A stretch of DNA of 64,000 bases, from the NCBI GenBank assembly GCA_030248295.1, contig JASANH010001278.1:1047501-1111500 (forward strand), given 5' to 3'. This DNA is from Mesodorylaimus sp. YZB2_4. Its lineage: Eukaryota; Nematoda; Enoplea; Dorylaimida; Dorylaimidae. A model generated the notes under the pieces. That model was given only the letters and a program-made list of their open reading frames with translations, was not told the DNA's origin and made no database searches. This document shows positions 1-11,226 of this stretch, piece by piece. Numbering within the stretch: position 1 is the first letter of the stretch; each line of letters starts with the position of its first letter. The translations under genes were made by a program, and so were the position numbers.

Positions 1-600
1 GCGTCATTACTACGAGATCAAAACGCGATAAAGACAGCGGCTGCAAAGTGGAGTCGGAAGGGGGTATCGCGGACAACCAAGCCCCTCTGGACCTACTGCT
101 TTTGGTGAGATTCGACCCGCTCTTCTTTATAATAAGCGCATATTTGAAACCTCAAGCCGTGGGTCTGCATGACAGCGCCACCTAGCGAACTACTGTAGGC
201 CTGGGCACGGGTAGCCCCAGCCCGGCCCGGCCCGGACGGGATTTTGGGCCGGGTCGGGGCTTGGGGCTTGGCTAAGATTTTGGAGATGGAAAAGGCAGTA
301 AGAATGCACGAATTGCCATGATAGACAAGGTTCAGTCAGGTAGCGGACTCACTTTCTTCCATGTTTTTTTGACAAAATTTCAAGTTTTTCCCGTATGATT
401 TTCACGCCTCTCGCACGACGACTCAAATAATTTCAAAAACTTTACCGACTGCCAGCATGATCAGCAGGTACAACGAAAAGGCGTGTGATGCAAAATTGGA
501 ACCTTAAAAGGCAGCCTCTCAGTTTTCACTGATTTTGGCTCAAAAAGACTGGCAATGCTTCTTATAATATTATTATTACACTGCCAAGTTTCTCATTCAC
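1..600. other. No gene seen; GC-rich GGCCCGG patch
   Basis: I see no coding sequence here. Around 200-285 there is a short patch of repeated CCCGGCCCGG/GGCCGGGTCGGGG. It resembles the degenerate GGGTCGG-type tracts found elsewhere in the window (12.1, 13.1, 18.6 and 45.9 kb). The rest is AT-rich and unremarkable. Confidence 0.5.
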
Positions 601-614
601 AAAGTTAACGCACA

Positions 615-1075
615 AAAATTCGGGACTGGGTCCCGCGCCGCCCCAATTCCCCACGGGACTTCCAACCCGGTTTGCCTATAGCCGGCCAGCAGTCATGATA
701 TGATAAGCGAGGCCGTGAGGTGACCATCTGTCATGCCAGCGTCCCTCTGCGCGTCTCCACTAGGAACACCTCCACGCGAGGGCATCCTGGACCAGGCACC
801 GACTTCCTCAGACGATGGCGGGTGGGCTTTGAACCCTGTCGGTGTTCGACAGCCGAGACTGTCTACTCGTTTGGCTTCCGTCTCTCCACTCGGAGCACCT
901 CGGCGGTACTGGGTGAGTCACCCACGGCCTGGCGTGCAAGGTCAGCGAACGGTTCGCAAACCGACCTCCATCACCAAGGATCGAGCCCGGGACGAGTCCA
1001 GCCACTCGCTCCCAGGCAATACGGGGAGACAAATGCCGAACCGCTGCACCACCGCGGCCGCAGCAAAGTTTTCTT
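615..1075 (-). repeat. tRNA-derived SINE, family 2 (copy 1)
   Basis: Read on the minus strand, the right end carries a tRNA-like head with a box A-like TGGTGCAGCGGTTCGGCA followed about 50 bases later by a box B-like GGCTCGATCC. The body continues leftward for about 400 bases. The same head and body recur at 34612-35035 (plus) and 18154-18388 (minus), so this is a dispersed family. Several open frames cross it, but they are fortuitous: they run on both strands and lie entirely inside the repeat. Confidence 0.75.
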
Positions 1076-1079
1076 ACTA

Positions 1080-2073
1080 GCAAGCTCTTTTTGTAATTTT
1101 CCATCTCATTTATGTGGCCAGATCATCAACATTTCCAGAGTCTCTCATTCACCCCATCCTCGTCTTGGGCGGGCACTCCTCACAGTGGCTCGATGATGTG
1201 GCAGACAAATCAGTCAGACATCCGTCTAATTCTAGAAAGCCTACAATTTAAGCAACTTCCTATTAAGGGTCACTTTCGTGGCAGCTACGGGGTACCTACA
1301 GTATGATCGCACGCATCATAGCTGCTGTAGAGCAGAGCTTTCACCTCTGAATTAATGATCCTGACGAATTTCTGAATTTATACACGTATTAGTGCAGCAT
1401 GCACTTTGAAGGTTGAATGATTTTTTGTTAATTTAAAGCTTAAATTTTTTCTCAAAAAACCTATGATTTTTGATGATGTTTTAATTTTACTCGCCAATCT
1501 CTTCACAAACTGAAACAAAGTGCAAAATATTTTCATACGGACTCCCATTAAGTGCGCTACTTTTGCGTTTGTAAGTCGAACGAACGATTTCAGTTTACCG
1601 CACCCATCGCCTGTTTTTTAACTCTGATGCGTAGACAGCCGCGACAGGCGTTTGCTGCAAGCCTTCTATTGCCTCTTCCGACTTCCGTGCTGCTTCGAAC
1701 CGTCAAAAAAAACTGGCATTCCCTACCTTCACTGCCTTAATACCTAAAGATAGCGATAACAATCTTTGCCCATGGTGACCCTAAGTTTTATGATCGTCTG
1801 AATACTTGTGGCCATTTCTGTCAAACAAACTGCTTACTTATTTTAGCTATCAGTATAAACAAGAGTTAGCATTGATTCGACTAACCAAAGTGATAAGGGT
1901 ACTTTGGAAAACTCCAACGCATTTCTCCAGGCACGTACTATCATCTTAAAAAAAGTTTTCTAAGATTACAAACGTCAGTGACAAAAGTTGTTATCTACTA
2001 CATTTGAAACCCTTAAAAAGAGACTAAAACTGTGACCTGAAGAGCCACAACTTTTCTAATCGACCTAGCAAAG
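1080..2073. other. No gene seen
   Basis: AT-rich intergenic sequence between the SINE and the next gene. I could not support any coding region, RNA gene or repeat in it. Confidence 0.4.
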
Positions 2074-2754
2074 ATGAAGACCATATTCGCCCTGTTCTCG
2101 TTGGCGGTGATATGTCAAGGCAAGACCATAATGAATGGAAAACACCTAACATTCGACCGCCACGATAACGAAATGGACTGGCCACTTCCGAATGTGTACA
2201 ATTCTGGCGAGCAGATCATCCACGGACGCCACTGCTACAAGGAAATCCAAGATACGTTCGACGCGAGTGATGACATGAGCCTGATGCATCAAGAGCACTG
2301 CCGGGCCATCATCGAACATATCCTCAACTGGTTGAAAGCCCATCCCAAGTTCAACGTGGACGATCTGATATGCCAAGCCATTACATCCCACGGCGAGCAG
2401 ACGTCGCCCTTCCAGGCACTGCGGGACACGCAACTGGAACCGCAAGTCGATGTCTACAAACGAATCAAGTACGGACGGAAGAAACGATCGGCCATGATGA
2501 ACATGAATGTGGACCCGACCGGCACTCAGAATGCTGTTTATATGGCTTTGGAAGGACGTAATTTGGGCACCGTCCTTCTGAGAAACTACACGTCACCCGA
2601 ATCCTTGAATCCAACCGAGCGTTTCTATGTTGACCAATGGCTGAGCGAGAAATCCATCGCAATGGGAGCAATGGGCGTCTACTGCAGAGTCAATGGCGAC
2701 CTGTCACTTGTGCAAAAAGCTTTGGATAATTCGCCAAAATGGAAGAAAAATTGA
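2074..2754 (+). CDS. Orphan secreted protein with furin-like site
   Basis: A single-exon gene for a 226-residue protein that I do not recognise. The first ~16 residues (MKTIFALFSLAVICQG) form a signal peptide, so the product should enter the secretory pathway. At about residues 134-138 there is a GRKKRS stretch, a typical furin or dibasic processing site that would separate an N-terminal part from a C-terminal part of about 88 residues. Four cysteines outside the signal (three in the N-terminal part, one in a YCRVNG context near the C-terminus) could form disulfides. The start is supported by the signal peptide immediately following it. An AATAAA lies 120 bases after the stop. A processed prohormone or effector is possible; no known domain is visible. 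Confidence 0.7.
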   Translation: MKTIFALFSLAVICQGKTIMNGKHLTFDRHDNEMDWPLPNVYNSGEQIIHGRHCYKEIQDTFDASDDMSLMHQEHCRAIIEHILNWLKAHPKFNVDDLICQAITSHGEQTSPFQALRDTQLEPQVDVYKRIKYGRKKRSAMMNMNVDPTGTQNAVYMALEGRNLGTVLLRNYTSPESLNPTERFYVDQWLSEKSIAMGAMGVYCRVNGDLSLVQKALDNSPKWKKN

Positions 2755-2873
2755 GCAGCGAAATGAATTTTGTGTAGGATCAACCTAGTGCCAGAAAGAT
2801 AATACAGACTGCATCAGACACAAAATCTGGCCTGATAGTTTATATCCTAGGACGCCAGGACACTCATATTTTA

Positions 2874-2879
2874 AATAAA
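2874..2879 (+). terminator. Poly(A) signal AATAAA
   Basis: A canonical AATAAA lies about 120 bases after the stop codon of the orphan secreted gene, on the same strand. Confidence 0.6.
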
Positions 2880-3322
2880 TGGAAGAAAAGAAGCTTTTGG
2901 GTGAATGGTAGGCAATTCTCTGAAGGTGCAAAATGCCGTATAGCTAATTAGTGCTTGTCCCAAGACACCCTTCGACAAAGTTCGATGACGCAAAGACGCA
3001 AGTTGCCACGTGTTCGATGCCTCACACACCAATGCTTACAAAAAACATTTGACGCTGTCTGGAGTCAAACACAAACAATGACAGAAACAAAACACCCCTT
3101 TGGCAGTGATTCGTGGTCACACTTTCGTAAGTACCGCAGCTTTACTGCTAGCGAAACACCACAAATATATGTAGTGTACTTCAACACTCACAAAAAAGCT
3201 AATTCTGTTCCATCTCTGCTGTAGAAGCACTGATTTGTAAAGATATATATAAGCAACGAAAACACAAGGAATCGCACTGAGTACGTATATAAACGATCTG
3301 GTTCCATGGACTCGCAGGGTCA

Positions 3323-3490
3323 CCATGTCATATTATGAGTCATACTTTGTCCTTGGCCAAGCATTATACAGCCCACTCGAGGGACACATATTTGACATTG
3401 ATTTTATACCCAGGCGGGAGTCGAACCCTCCCCTGTCAGTGCGCACCCAACGTGAGAGGCAAACGCCTTGAACGCAAGGCTGCAACCTAG
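3323..3490 (-). repeat. tRNA-derived SINE, family 1 (copy 1)
   Basis: Minus-strand SINE. The plus strand reads GGGAGTCGAACCCTCCC, the complement of a box B, and the tRNA-like head is at the right end. The left end is the 3' tail, here a decayed ATGTCAT-type repeat. The head is diverged (GCCTTGAACGCAAGGCTG where other copies have GCCTTAACCCGCTAGGCC). Related copies lie at 16565, 21792, 22603 and 32507. Confidence 0.75.
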
Positions 3491-4060
3491 CCGAATTTGA
3501 TGCTGTTACTCTCAGAAATAAGACACTAGAACTCACTAAAGCAGCAAAACTTTTTAGTTAGTGACTCTTACTTGTAAATCTGGTACATTTGATATTTTTT
3601 ATATTCACTACAAAAAAAAACAAGGAAACGCCCGCTGCTATACAGTCCTACATGGTTGGCACATATGCAGTGTATGAGAAGCAGCTGGCGAGTCTCTCGC
3701 TCATATGTGGGCTACATGCCACCACCATCATTTAAGCGTGCCCAAGGTCACGCTCGTCTAGCGTGTGCTCTCTTTGTATCACTCTCTGTTGGAGTTGTCG
3801 ATTTATATCGGACTGCTCAATATCATCATCATCACTACTGCACTGCCCATGGAATCATTCGGCTGTGCATGGTTTTTTGTACGACTACTCAATGTGATAA
3901 CGATGAAGGGATGAAGCGAGTGAGGAACGTACTCAAAGCCAAACTGCCTTTGACATTTATTGCGATCAATATGACTATGACCGCGTGAAAAAATTAAGAC
4001 ATCACGCTCAAAGTCATAAAGCAAATAGATCAAGGAAAAAGAATATTTATGATAGCAGGT
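3491..4060. other. No gene seen; candidate minus-strand poly(A) signal
   Basis: No supported gene. A short CAT microsatellite lies near 3822-3840. TTTATT near 3957 reads AATAAA on the minus strand and could serve the GPCR gene ending at 4182. Confidence 0.4.
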
Positions 4061-4072
4061 TTCCCATTTTTT

Positions 4073-4124
4073 GCACAGCAGCACTCCTTCGCAACTAAAA
4101 CGTAGCGAAGGAGTGCTGCTGTGC
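4073..4124. repeat. Perfect 20-bp inverted repeat with 12-nt loop
   Basis: Positions 4073-4092 are perfectly complementary to 4105-4124, around a 12-base loop (AACTAAAACGTA). Pairing continues outward through T and A runs with one interruption. The hairpin lies 58 bases downstream of the GPCR stop, in its likely 3' UTR. It may be a structural RNA element, a microRNA-like precursor or a remnant palindrome. The perfect stem is unlike most microRNAs, which have bulges. Confidence 0.8.
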
Positions 4125-4181
4125 GAAAAAAAGAGACAAAAATGCGACTCATACAGCTTCCACAAAAACAATCTGCCGACT

Positions 4182-5189
4182 CTAAGTATTCGCCTGCGTC
4201 ATGGTAGCTCCATTAGGATTCTCTGTTTTCATCATTTGTCTAACACACTGTCGAAATTGTCGACTTCCAAAAGCGAGCCCTACAATTTCGGCCAGTGATG
4301 CTGAAACCTTCACAACACTCGCGTGATAGAAAAATCGTGGTAAATATGGTCTGAACGCATCCGATGAGGACATTATTGCCACACCGATCTCTGGTGCCGC
4401 GGCAGTGATCATGTAATACGCCATCATCAATTTGACCATGGGCATACAACTCATTTGCTGTTTCATGAACGCCTGACTGCCACTGTCGCTCGTCGAGTTT
4501 GCCAATCGACGACGCCGCCATTCGAATGTCGTCAACATGACTCCATACAAAAGGACGCCTATGGCGGAAAAACATAGGTTATAACTACCATAAAATTTTA
4601 GATAGCTAGGTGTAAATGGACTGAAGAATACTGTGCATGTTACCACGTCACTCAATGCATACCCGGGAGTACCATCACTAAAAAACCCTCCAAAAGCAGC
4701 CAAAGTGGCGTAAGTGTAACAAAATGCTAAACACGAGTAAGCATATCTCTTGCCCAATTGCCTGTATTTCATTGGTTTGAGAATACTTATTAAACGATCG
4801 AGACTAATGAAAGCCGTCACCATCGAACTGGCCTCTATGCCCCACGCCAAGCATAGTGGCTTTGTAAGGAAACATAAATATCGCACACGATCCTCAGGGA
4901 TGATTCTGGTGAACTGCAAAGATTCCTCGATGGCATTCTCAAAAAAACCACCAGCTATAAAAAGTGAGCATATGCATTCGCCGGAAATGAGAAGGAAACA
5001 GGGTGTTTGCAATTCCTTGTATCTTCTCATAACCACGAGGATAAACGTGTTGCCTACCAGGCCAATACCACCAATGATCAGCAGGGCCACAATATTGTAG
5101 ATGACATCGCCCGCTTGAACTTCAGCCGATGGTGGCGATAATGACTCATTCCCATTGACAGACATGGTCTGTTGGCTGTGATTAGACAT
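4182..5189 (-). CDS. Orphan rhodopsin-like GPCR
   Basis: A single-exon gene for a 335-residue seven-helix receptor. I chose the ATG at 5189 because the longer open frame to 5240 begins with GTG. The short extracellular N-terminus has N-glycosylation sites (NHS, NES). Helix 1 contains GLVGNTFILVVMRRYKELQT, the class A GN signature. Helix 3 ends in SLDRLISILKP, where LDRL replaces DRY. Helix 7 lacks a clear NPxxY and reads EIVGLAFGSRQFRQCV. The pattern recalls invertebrate chemoreceptor-like or srsx-like receptors; the ligand cannot be guessed. It is probably a plasma-membrane chemosensory or peptide receptor signalling through G proteins. The hairpin at 4073-4124 lies in the probable 3' UTR. 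Confidence 0.85.
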   Translation of the reverse strand: MSNHSQQTMSVNGNESLSPPSAEVQAGDVIYNIVALLIIGGIGLVGNTFILVVMRRYKELQTPCFLLISGECICSLFIAGGFFENAIEESLQFTRIIPEDRVRYLCFLTKPLCLAWGIEASSMVTAFISLDRLISILKPMKYRQLGKRYAYSCLAFCYTYATLAAFGGFFSDGTPGYALSDVVTCTVFFSPFTPSYLKFYGSYNLCFSAIGVLLYGVMLTTFEWRRRRLANSTSDSGSQAFMKQQMSCMPMVKLMMAYYMITAAAPEIGVAIMSSSDAFRPYLPRFFYHASVVKVSASLAEIVGLAFGSRQFRQCVRQMMKTENPNGATMTQANT

Positions 5190-5240
5190 TCTTAGGACTA
5201 ACACAGCTCGTGGCAGAGGCTTCTGAGGGGGAACGTGCAC

Positions 5241-7799
5241 TTTTCGTGACTAAATAGCACGCATGTCGAAGAAGAACAAAAGGAAACTTCTGCTCAAGGT
5301 TTTGAAGTGATGTGGGTTGAACAATAGGCTATTGTGGGAAGTGATCATTTTCATGAACGTTTTCGTTGTCATGGTCACAACAAGGAACTTGCAAAGATTA
5401 AAATGCTTTTTCTTTTCAACATTCTCAGTTTAAAGAAGCACGAAGAGCTTATTCTATTCGGTCTTGGACAATTAGGTGGAAATGTTGAGCGATTAGGTTA
5501 GATTTTATCATTTAGAAAACGATTCTTGTAAAAGAAAAATTTAACCTCCTTTTTAGTAGATATTTTTGAGAATGAAAACGTGAAAATGTTACTCAAATGA
5601 GAACGGAAGAGAGGACAGTGGAGTCGGTGCACTTTCTTGACCCTGCAGCAAAGCTGCTCTCTCGCTATGCTTTTTCCGCTGCATTGTTAAGGATGTCGGT
5701 ACATCGGCAAACAATGTTGGACGGAAGCATCGAAGGAAGTGCATCCATTTAGGCCGCTTCGCCTGTATGTTCACATTCGCTTAGAAGCAAGAAATAGCAA
5801 TGAGCTGCTTTGTGTCTGCAAGAACCTACTGTCCGGTACGAGTACCAGTGTTAAAAACCCGGGGGGGGAGGGGAAGCGTACGTGATGACGATAACTGCCT
5901 GACATGACTGTTTCCCTTGTGTGAACATCGCTATCAAAGGGCCCTGCAGCTTCTATGTACAAGAATATGGGGCCCACTGACACCAAATGAAACAATATTC
6001 TTTTAGCCCCTTGACCTGAGTAAACATACTGCTTTGCCTTGCAATCCCTTTTATAAACATGTGTTTCATCCTGTACACTAGATTCAAACATCCCCTAAAA
6101 ATATTGTTGTTTTGTGTCGGCTGATTTTATCAAAGAGGAAAGCCAAAAATCCAAAGTTAGAATGTGAAATCACATGCGCTGATAACATAAGATTTTCTCG
6201 CGGCTTTGTTGCCGACGTTAACTGGTCGAGCTCGTGGCCTGGAGGATTGGGCGCGCCTTCCACGCAGCGCAGGGTGTGTAGTTGCGAATGAGTGTTCAAC
6301 TCTTGGTCGGGTAAACACTTGATGTGAACTGTCCCTTCACCCTCGAATGCGCATAAGCAATTGCTAATAAGGTAAAGCAAGAACGCGAATCATTTTGCCC
6401 GCTGAAATCTCTACGATGAGAAATACGCAATGAGGCCTGTCAGACAATGTCAGGCAATGAAATCAGTCATTATCATGGTCATTTCACGATTTACACAATC
6501 ACCATACACAAGCGCACTCGAGGGTGAAGGGATACCTTTTTAAGCAAAATCACTAGCCCGATCGCGAGTCGAACACTCACCCGTAACTGCGCATTTGACG
6601 TTAAAGATGGACTGCCTTGGAGCCCATGAAAGTGCGTTTGATAAGTATCAGCTGCCCTGCTAAATGAGGATTTGGGCTGTAGGGGACTTATGAGCACAAT
6701 GTACGCCATTCCCACGTGTTATTTTACCTCACTTCTCATTTCTACTGTGGGTTCTTGATGACGAAATGAGGCTCATTGTACATGCAGCTCATCCATGCAG
6801 CTTTACAGGTATCCACGCGCCCCATAGATCCATGCCCGTCTAGGATGGATCTACATGGATCCAACATCTTTCATTTGCATCAGTTGGGAAAGATTGAAGA
6901 GAGTATGTGCAACTGCATAGATTTTGTGTGTATCGGCGACAATGTCTGATGAACTGGTGCGGATCTAAAGCTCACCCATTCCTCGCTGACATTCAGTAGT
7001 TTCGCAGTGGGTGCATATTATGAAGGGTGCGATTCCATCAAGGATCCACGTGGAATATTACCAGTGTGCGGATTCCATGTCGACAGTGGGAACCAGGTGT
7101 TTTACAACGCCTATTTTCAGGTGGGAGTCACTGCAGCGCTGCTACTCCTTCACAGCAAAATGAAATGGAGGTTTTGTCCAAAGTTCCTTCAGTACCCTCT
7201 CTGACGGCAGCAACGAAGCCGTTTTCTCAGCGGATGTAATTTTGTACCCTATGAATATTTGGAATTTTGGGCTTTTCTCTTTGATAAGCCGCTGACTCGC
7301 AATAGCCCTTTATCCGTGAAGGCGCAGAAATTGGTAATACGAGTAGAAATAAGAACGCGAAGGCTTGATTTTTCCAGTAAGGAAGAAAAAAAGAAAAAAA
7401 GATGCCCTGCCCGGTTGACAGATAACAGTTTTTCTCCGACAGGTCTAGAAGGCTGAGATAGGGTGGTACGCTCGTATTAGATGTCAGAAAACGAATCACA
7501 TACAGCGGTTATTGGTGATTATTTTGTTGCTTTAAAGTGAATACACCTCAACCCGAAGCTGCCGAGGGAAGGATTCCTCAGTGACCAGTGTCACAAATCT
7601 TTGAGGGCTACGTGCAATCTTGTCTCGGTTTTTTTTTTGTAATCGCTTACGGTTAGTCTGAATTCATGGTATCGGACTTTCATGCAGATATATGGTTTTA
7701 TTCAAGCTCCGAATCCACCATATCCATGGTCACATTGACATTCACAGGCACTCGCGCAAGTCGGTCACCTACATCTCACGATAAGCCTCACTTTGATAA
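5241..7799. other. No gene seen; decayed SINE traces
   Basis: I find no convincing coding exon. Around 6430-6610 there is a diverged family 1 SINE (CGCACTCGAGGGTGAAGG and GCGAGTCGAACACTCACCC on the plus strand), so its orientation is minus. A short C/G homopolymer lies near 5863-5872. A minus-strand AATAAA (TTTATT at 7697-7702) probably belongs to the secreted gene starting at 8219. Confidence 0.45.
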
Positions 7800-8219
7800 T
7801 TAAGCAAGGGTCCCTTGAACCCAACCAAGCACTTTATCCTTTATTTTTTGAAGATTCTCATCAATATTATCTTTCAAGCCGAGAATCTTTGCCTTGGCGC
7901 TTTCGAAAAATGCTTTCACTTCATCTCCAGCATTAGAGAAAAAATCTTTGACATCTTTCCCTGATGTTTCAAGAAATTTCTTTAATTTTTCCTTGGCATT
8001 TTCAACGTTGTCAGCAAAAACGTGGAGTATGCATGACGAAACGTTGGCGATGGCGTTTTCATCATCTTTGTGGTTAAGAACGCAGTTTTTGATACCACCG
8101 GCCGAGAACGCTAGGGTTGCGTTTATAGCTTCAGGGCGATCTTCCTCGGGCAATAACGGACTTGCTGAAAGAAGAGATGCCAGGCATCCGATAAAAATAG
8201 CGACGGTGGTTGCATTCAT
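7800..8219 (-). CDS. Small secreted amphipathic-helix protein (paralogue A)
   Basis: Encodes 139 residues in one exon. I start at the ATG at 8219, directly before a signal peptide (NATTVAIFIGCLASLLSAS), rather than at the upstream in-frame start. The mature part is almost wholly helical with a heptad/undecad rhythm. It has two cysteines about 18 residues apart (KNCVLNHKDD... SSCILHVF), then GKDVKDFFSNAGDEVKAFF, AKAKILG and a C-terminal GWV motif. Paralogues at 11227-11637 and 27999-28487 share the same order: Cys, HKN/HKD, Cys, FFxxAxxEVKxFxExAKAKI, GWV. The character is like an exchangeable apolipoprotein or LEA-like surface-active protein, but I recognise no named family. A TATA-like ACATATATTG (8281-8290, minus) lies about 65 bases upstream. 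Confidence 0.8.
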   Translation of the reverse strand: MNATTVAIFIGCLASLLSASPLLPEEDRPEAINATLAFSAGGIKNCVLNHKDDENAIANVSSCILHVFADNVENAKEKLKKFLETSGKDVKDFFSNAGDEVKAFFESAKAKILGLKDNIDENLQKIKDKVLGWVQGTLA

Positions 8220-8319
8220 GGTGAATGTTTTTATGTAGAAAAAGTTCCTTGCAGCTGAAGGACTTGGTCGCATTTCTGCACAATATATGTAGCTACTCAG
8301 TTCTAGCAAGGCTTTCAAA

Positions 8320-9535
8320 AAGACCGCTGATTCAAAAGAGCTTTTCGAAATCTATTGCAGCTTTTTTCACTGAGATATTATAATTTTTAAGTGGTTTTAT
8401 AAAATCACAGCTTCTGCTCGGTTGTCTGCCACAGTGTGTGAAGTAATTTCTTTGTTAGCAGACTGTGCTCGAAGTGCATACTTTATGCAGCTTTTTTGTT
8501 CACCACTTCAAGCGAAATCGATACAGGTTGAAGTTATAGCCACCAGATGAGCCGAGTGATCTAAGAATTCGAGACAGGCTTCCTGTAAGCTTCGACTCAT
8601 GCAAAACATAGAGACACACTACAGTTTTTGACCCCCACTTTTATGTGCGAGTTAGTTGCACCAATGAGCGGGGAGAGTGACGCAACAGTGCGTTGTTCTG
8701 AAAGCTCGTTTTAACGGAATAATAGAGAAATACGTTTTTCGAAGTTGGCTGGGCGATACTGGGCATTCCTCGCTGAGTTTTTTAATTTAGTCGACTAGCG
8801 ACAAATCAGCTTGCTTGGGAATGAGTGGGGAATCGAGGCTGTATCGAGGACCTGGACTATTTCTCACCCATCTCGAGATATTGGGCGCTAAGGTTGATGG
8901 TAACTAGAAGATAGGGTTGGCACAGCTAGCTTTCTACGTTACCCTCCCCCCCCATCGTCTGTAGTTTTGCTTTACATTTGATATCTACATATGGGAAAAA
9001 CTGTGGACAAGTACGGGATGGTTTCTTACAGAAAAATCCATTTTTGAAAATCTCATAAAACGGATCATGAAACAAGAAATTCATTTTTCGATAGAGTATA
9101 CAAAGTTGCATTGGTCTGCTCCTGTCCGGTTTAAATTCGACTTCTACTTCTAAAAATAGAGAGCAGTATCGCCACAAATTATCCAATTTCTTAACTTTTC
9201 AGACAAACTCTAATTCCAAGGACTGACGCATCCTGAAAAGTAAAAAAGCTATAAAAATGTCTCCGCAATTTCTGGGGTTAGCACGCCAAATAAGACTGAA
9301 AGGTCAGTGAGTTATGGCCTGTGTTGTGTCGCACTTTAAAAGACGGAAAAAAACTTTTTTGGAATACTCCTGAGAAAGTATTTTGCAGAAAAGGCACTGT
9401 TGGGTCACTATGGCCACTCATGAATGCATCAAATTCGCACTTGAGTGGGTGGGAGTAAAAAATTCGACCTTGTGCTTGGCTTCAGTCAGAGTTCAGCACC
9501 CACGGGGGCAGCCAAAGTCATGCTTGTGAGACGTT
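8320..9535. other. No gene seen
   Basis: Intergenic sequence upstream of paralogue A. A C-run lies near 8943-8953. I found nothing else I can support. Confidence 0.4.
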
Positions 9536-9539
9536 CCTC

Positions 9540-10400
9540 CCCACATGGTCGATTCCCCCACATGGTCTATTCCCTACCTGGTCGATTCCCCCACTGTGTG
9601 GTTTCCCCCGCCGTGCCTGATGGGGGAATCGACTCACTAAGACATGGGACCGACAATGGGACGATTTCCCCACCATGTCGTTTCCCCATGATCAGTTTTG
9701 AGAAACTGCGGCTATTCAAATTTTGAGCCTTCGCAAAGGAATAAGTGCTCATGCATAAATCTTCATCGCTTATCCTAGAAGACATAAAACATGCCTCAAA
9801 CACTTCACCAGTTTGTTGAATCATCATTCGACTGCCATGATCCAGAAGCCATGCTGCGATAGCGGCCTAAAATGCTTGCTTCACGATTGCTCCTTGAACC
9901 ACGCTCGCCTGGTTAAAGGACAAAGAAGACGAGCCTAATGTATCGTAAATGAGAAAACTGCTTTAGCAAAATCTGCAGCTGTCATACTGGTGGATTCACC
10001 CAAATCCTACTGCCTAAATTTATGTCTTCTGTTTATTACTGACTCACACACAGCGAGGTAGTCCTACATTTGGATTTGATACATTTCTTTATTGGCACAG
10101 AAAAACTGGTTCGGTCTTACATACACTCGTATTGGCAGCGTGTAAACCATTTTTCCTGCAGTAAGTTGAAAGCTCAAAAAGTTTGTAGCCTGAATACCTT
10201 CCACGTTGAGCAGCAGCAGCAAACTTGTACTTTACATCGCCCACATTCTTCAAGCTATCATCCTGCCACACACATCCTATCACACACATGCTGCCTTTTG
10301 CAACCCAGTTCGTACCTACCCGCATATCAGGAGAAAATCATGGTGGGGGAAACGACACGGTGGGTGGAATCGTCACAGTGGGGGAATCGTCACGAAACCA
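9540..10400. mobile_element. Inverted-repeat element with GATTCCCCCAC subrepeats (MITE-like)
   Basis: The left arm (about 9540-9700) repeats the motif GGTCGATTCCCCCACNNTG several times. The right arm (about 10335-10400) holds its complement (CACAGTGGGGGAATCG, GGTGGGGGAAACGACACGG). Specific pairs match exactly: CGATTCCCCCACTGTG near 9583 against CACAGTGGGGGAATCG near 10376. The ~640-base interior has no convincing coding sequence. This is the layout of a non-autonomous DNA transposon with subterminal repeats. I could not define an exact target-site duplication. Confidence 0.6.
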
Positions 10401-10419
10401 AATTTATGGCCCCCTATCA

Positions 10420-11226
10420 TTATTATTTTAGAAGTCGGAAGTCTCATTTCCTAATAATCCATATTTGCAATCAAGAATTTCGACTTTTCCTTCAAACATT
10501 GCTGTTTGAGGTCCAGAATTTTGGCTTCCCCCTGTTCAACTGCTAAATCTGAATTTCATACTCCTTTTTCAGTAATATGAGTCGATTCTAGAGTTTCCTT
10601 CTTCGAACCGGACGTTTGAACAGATACGCGATTCTGATATAGTTTCTTTTTTGGCTTATTTATCTTAAATAGAGTGGGTTTTCACTTCGGTCCACATGAT
10701 TGTAGCACACTCTGATCATGACTCTGAAAGCGCTCACTTTTGTGTCGAATTCTCGAGACTTCCGAAACTTCAGGTTACGAAAAATGGGCGACGCGCTCGC
10801 CGTTTGATTAAGAAATGCTCACGCATGCCCTAATTTTGTGGAGGCTGTTTTAGTGCAGTTAGCTAGGGAAGCATGGGTGTTCATTGTAGGCCGCCAGCAC
10901 TATCACTTGGGTACATGACATATATGGTCTTCATACATATTTGATTTAGCCCCAACATCATTGATATCGACTCACTGCATGCTGCCGCACCTGTCAAAAT
11001 ATAAGCAGCACATTCATTATAAGTTCAATGTATCGAAGATAACCAATTGTTAAACACAGACTGTGACTACATTGTAAATAGCATCTCCTGTACCAACAGG
11101 CCATCTGTGCCCACACAGACCTCGTATCCACTCACCATAAAAGACATGAAACATGTGCGATGAGCATCAGTCCAGCAGCAATCATCGACCAAGTCGAATC
11201 GTCGGTTCATATATCGTATTCTAAAC
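10420..11226. other. 5' flank of secreted gene B; candidate TATA element
   Basis: No coding sequence seen. AATATAAGCAGC at 10998-11009 shares ATATAAGCAG with the promoter-like element before paralogue C. It lies about 220 bases before the ATG, so a 5' UTR of that length would be needed. Confidence 0.4.

Noticed and set aside
720-1196. 158-codon plus-strand open frame and overlapping frames in both directions
   Set aside because: It lies within family 2 SINE sequence and its flank, overlaps other frames on both strands, and has no domain or signal peptide.
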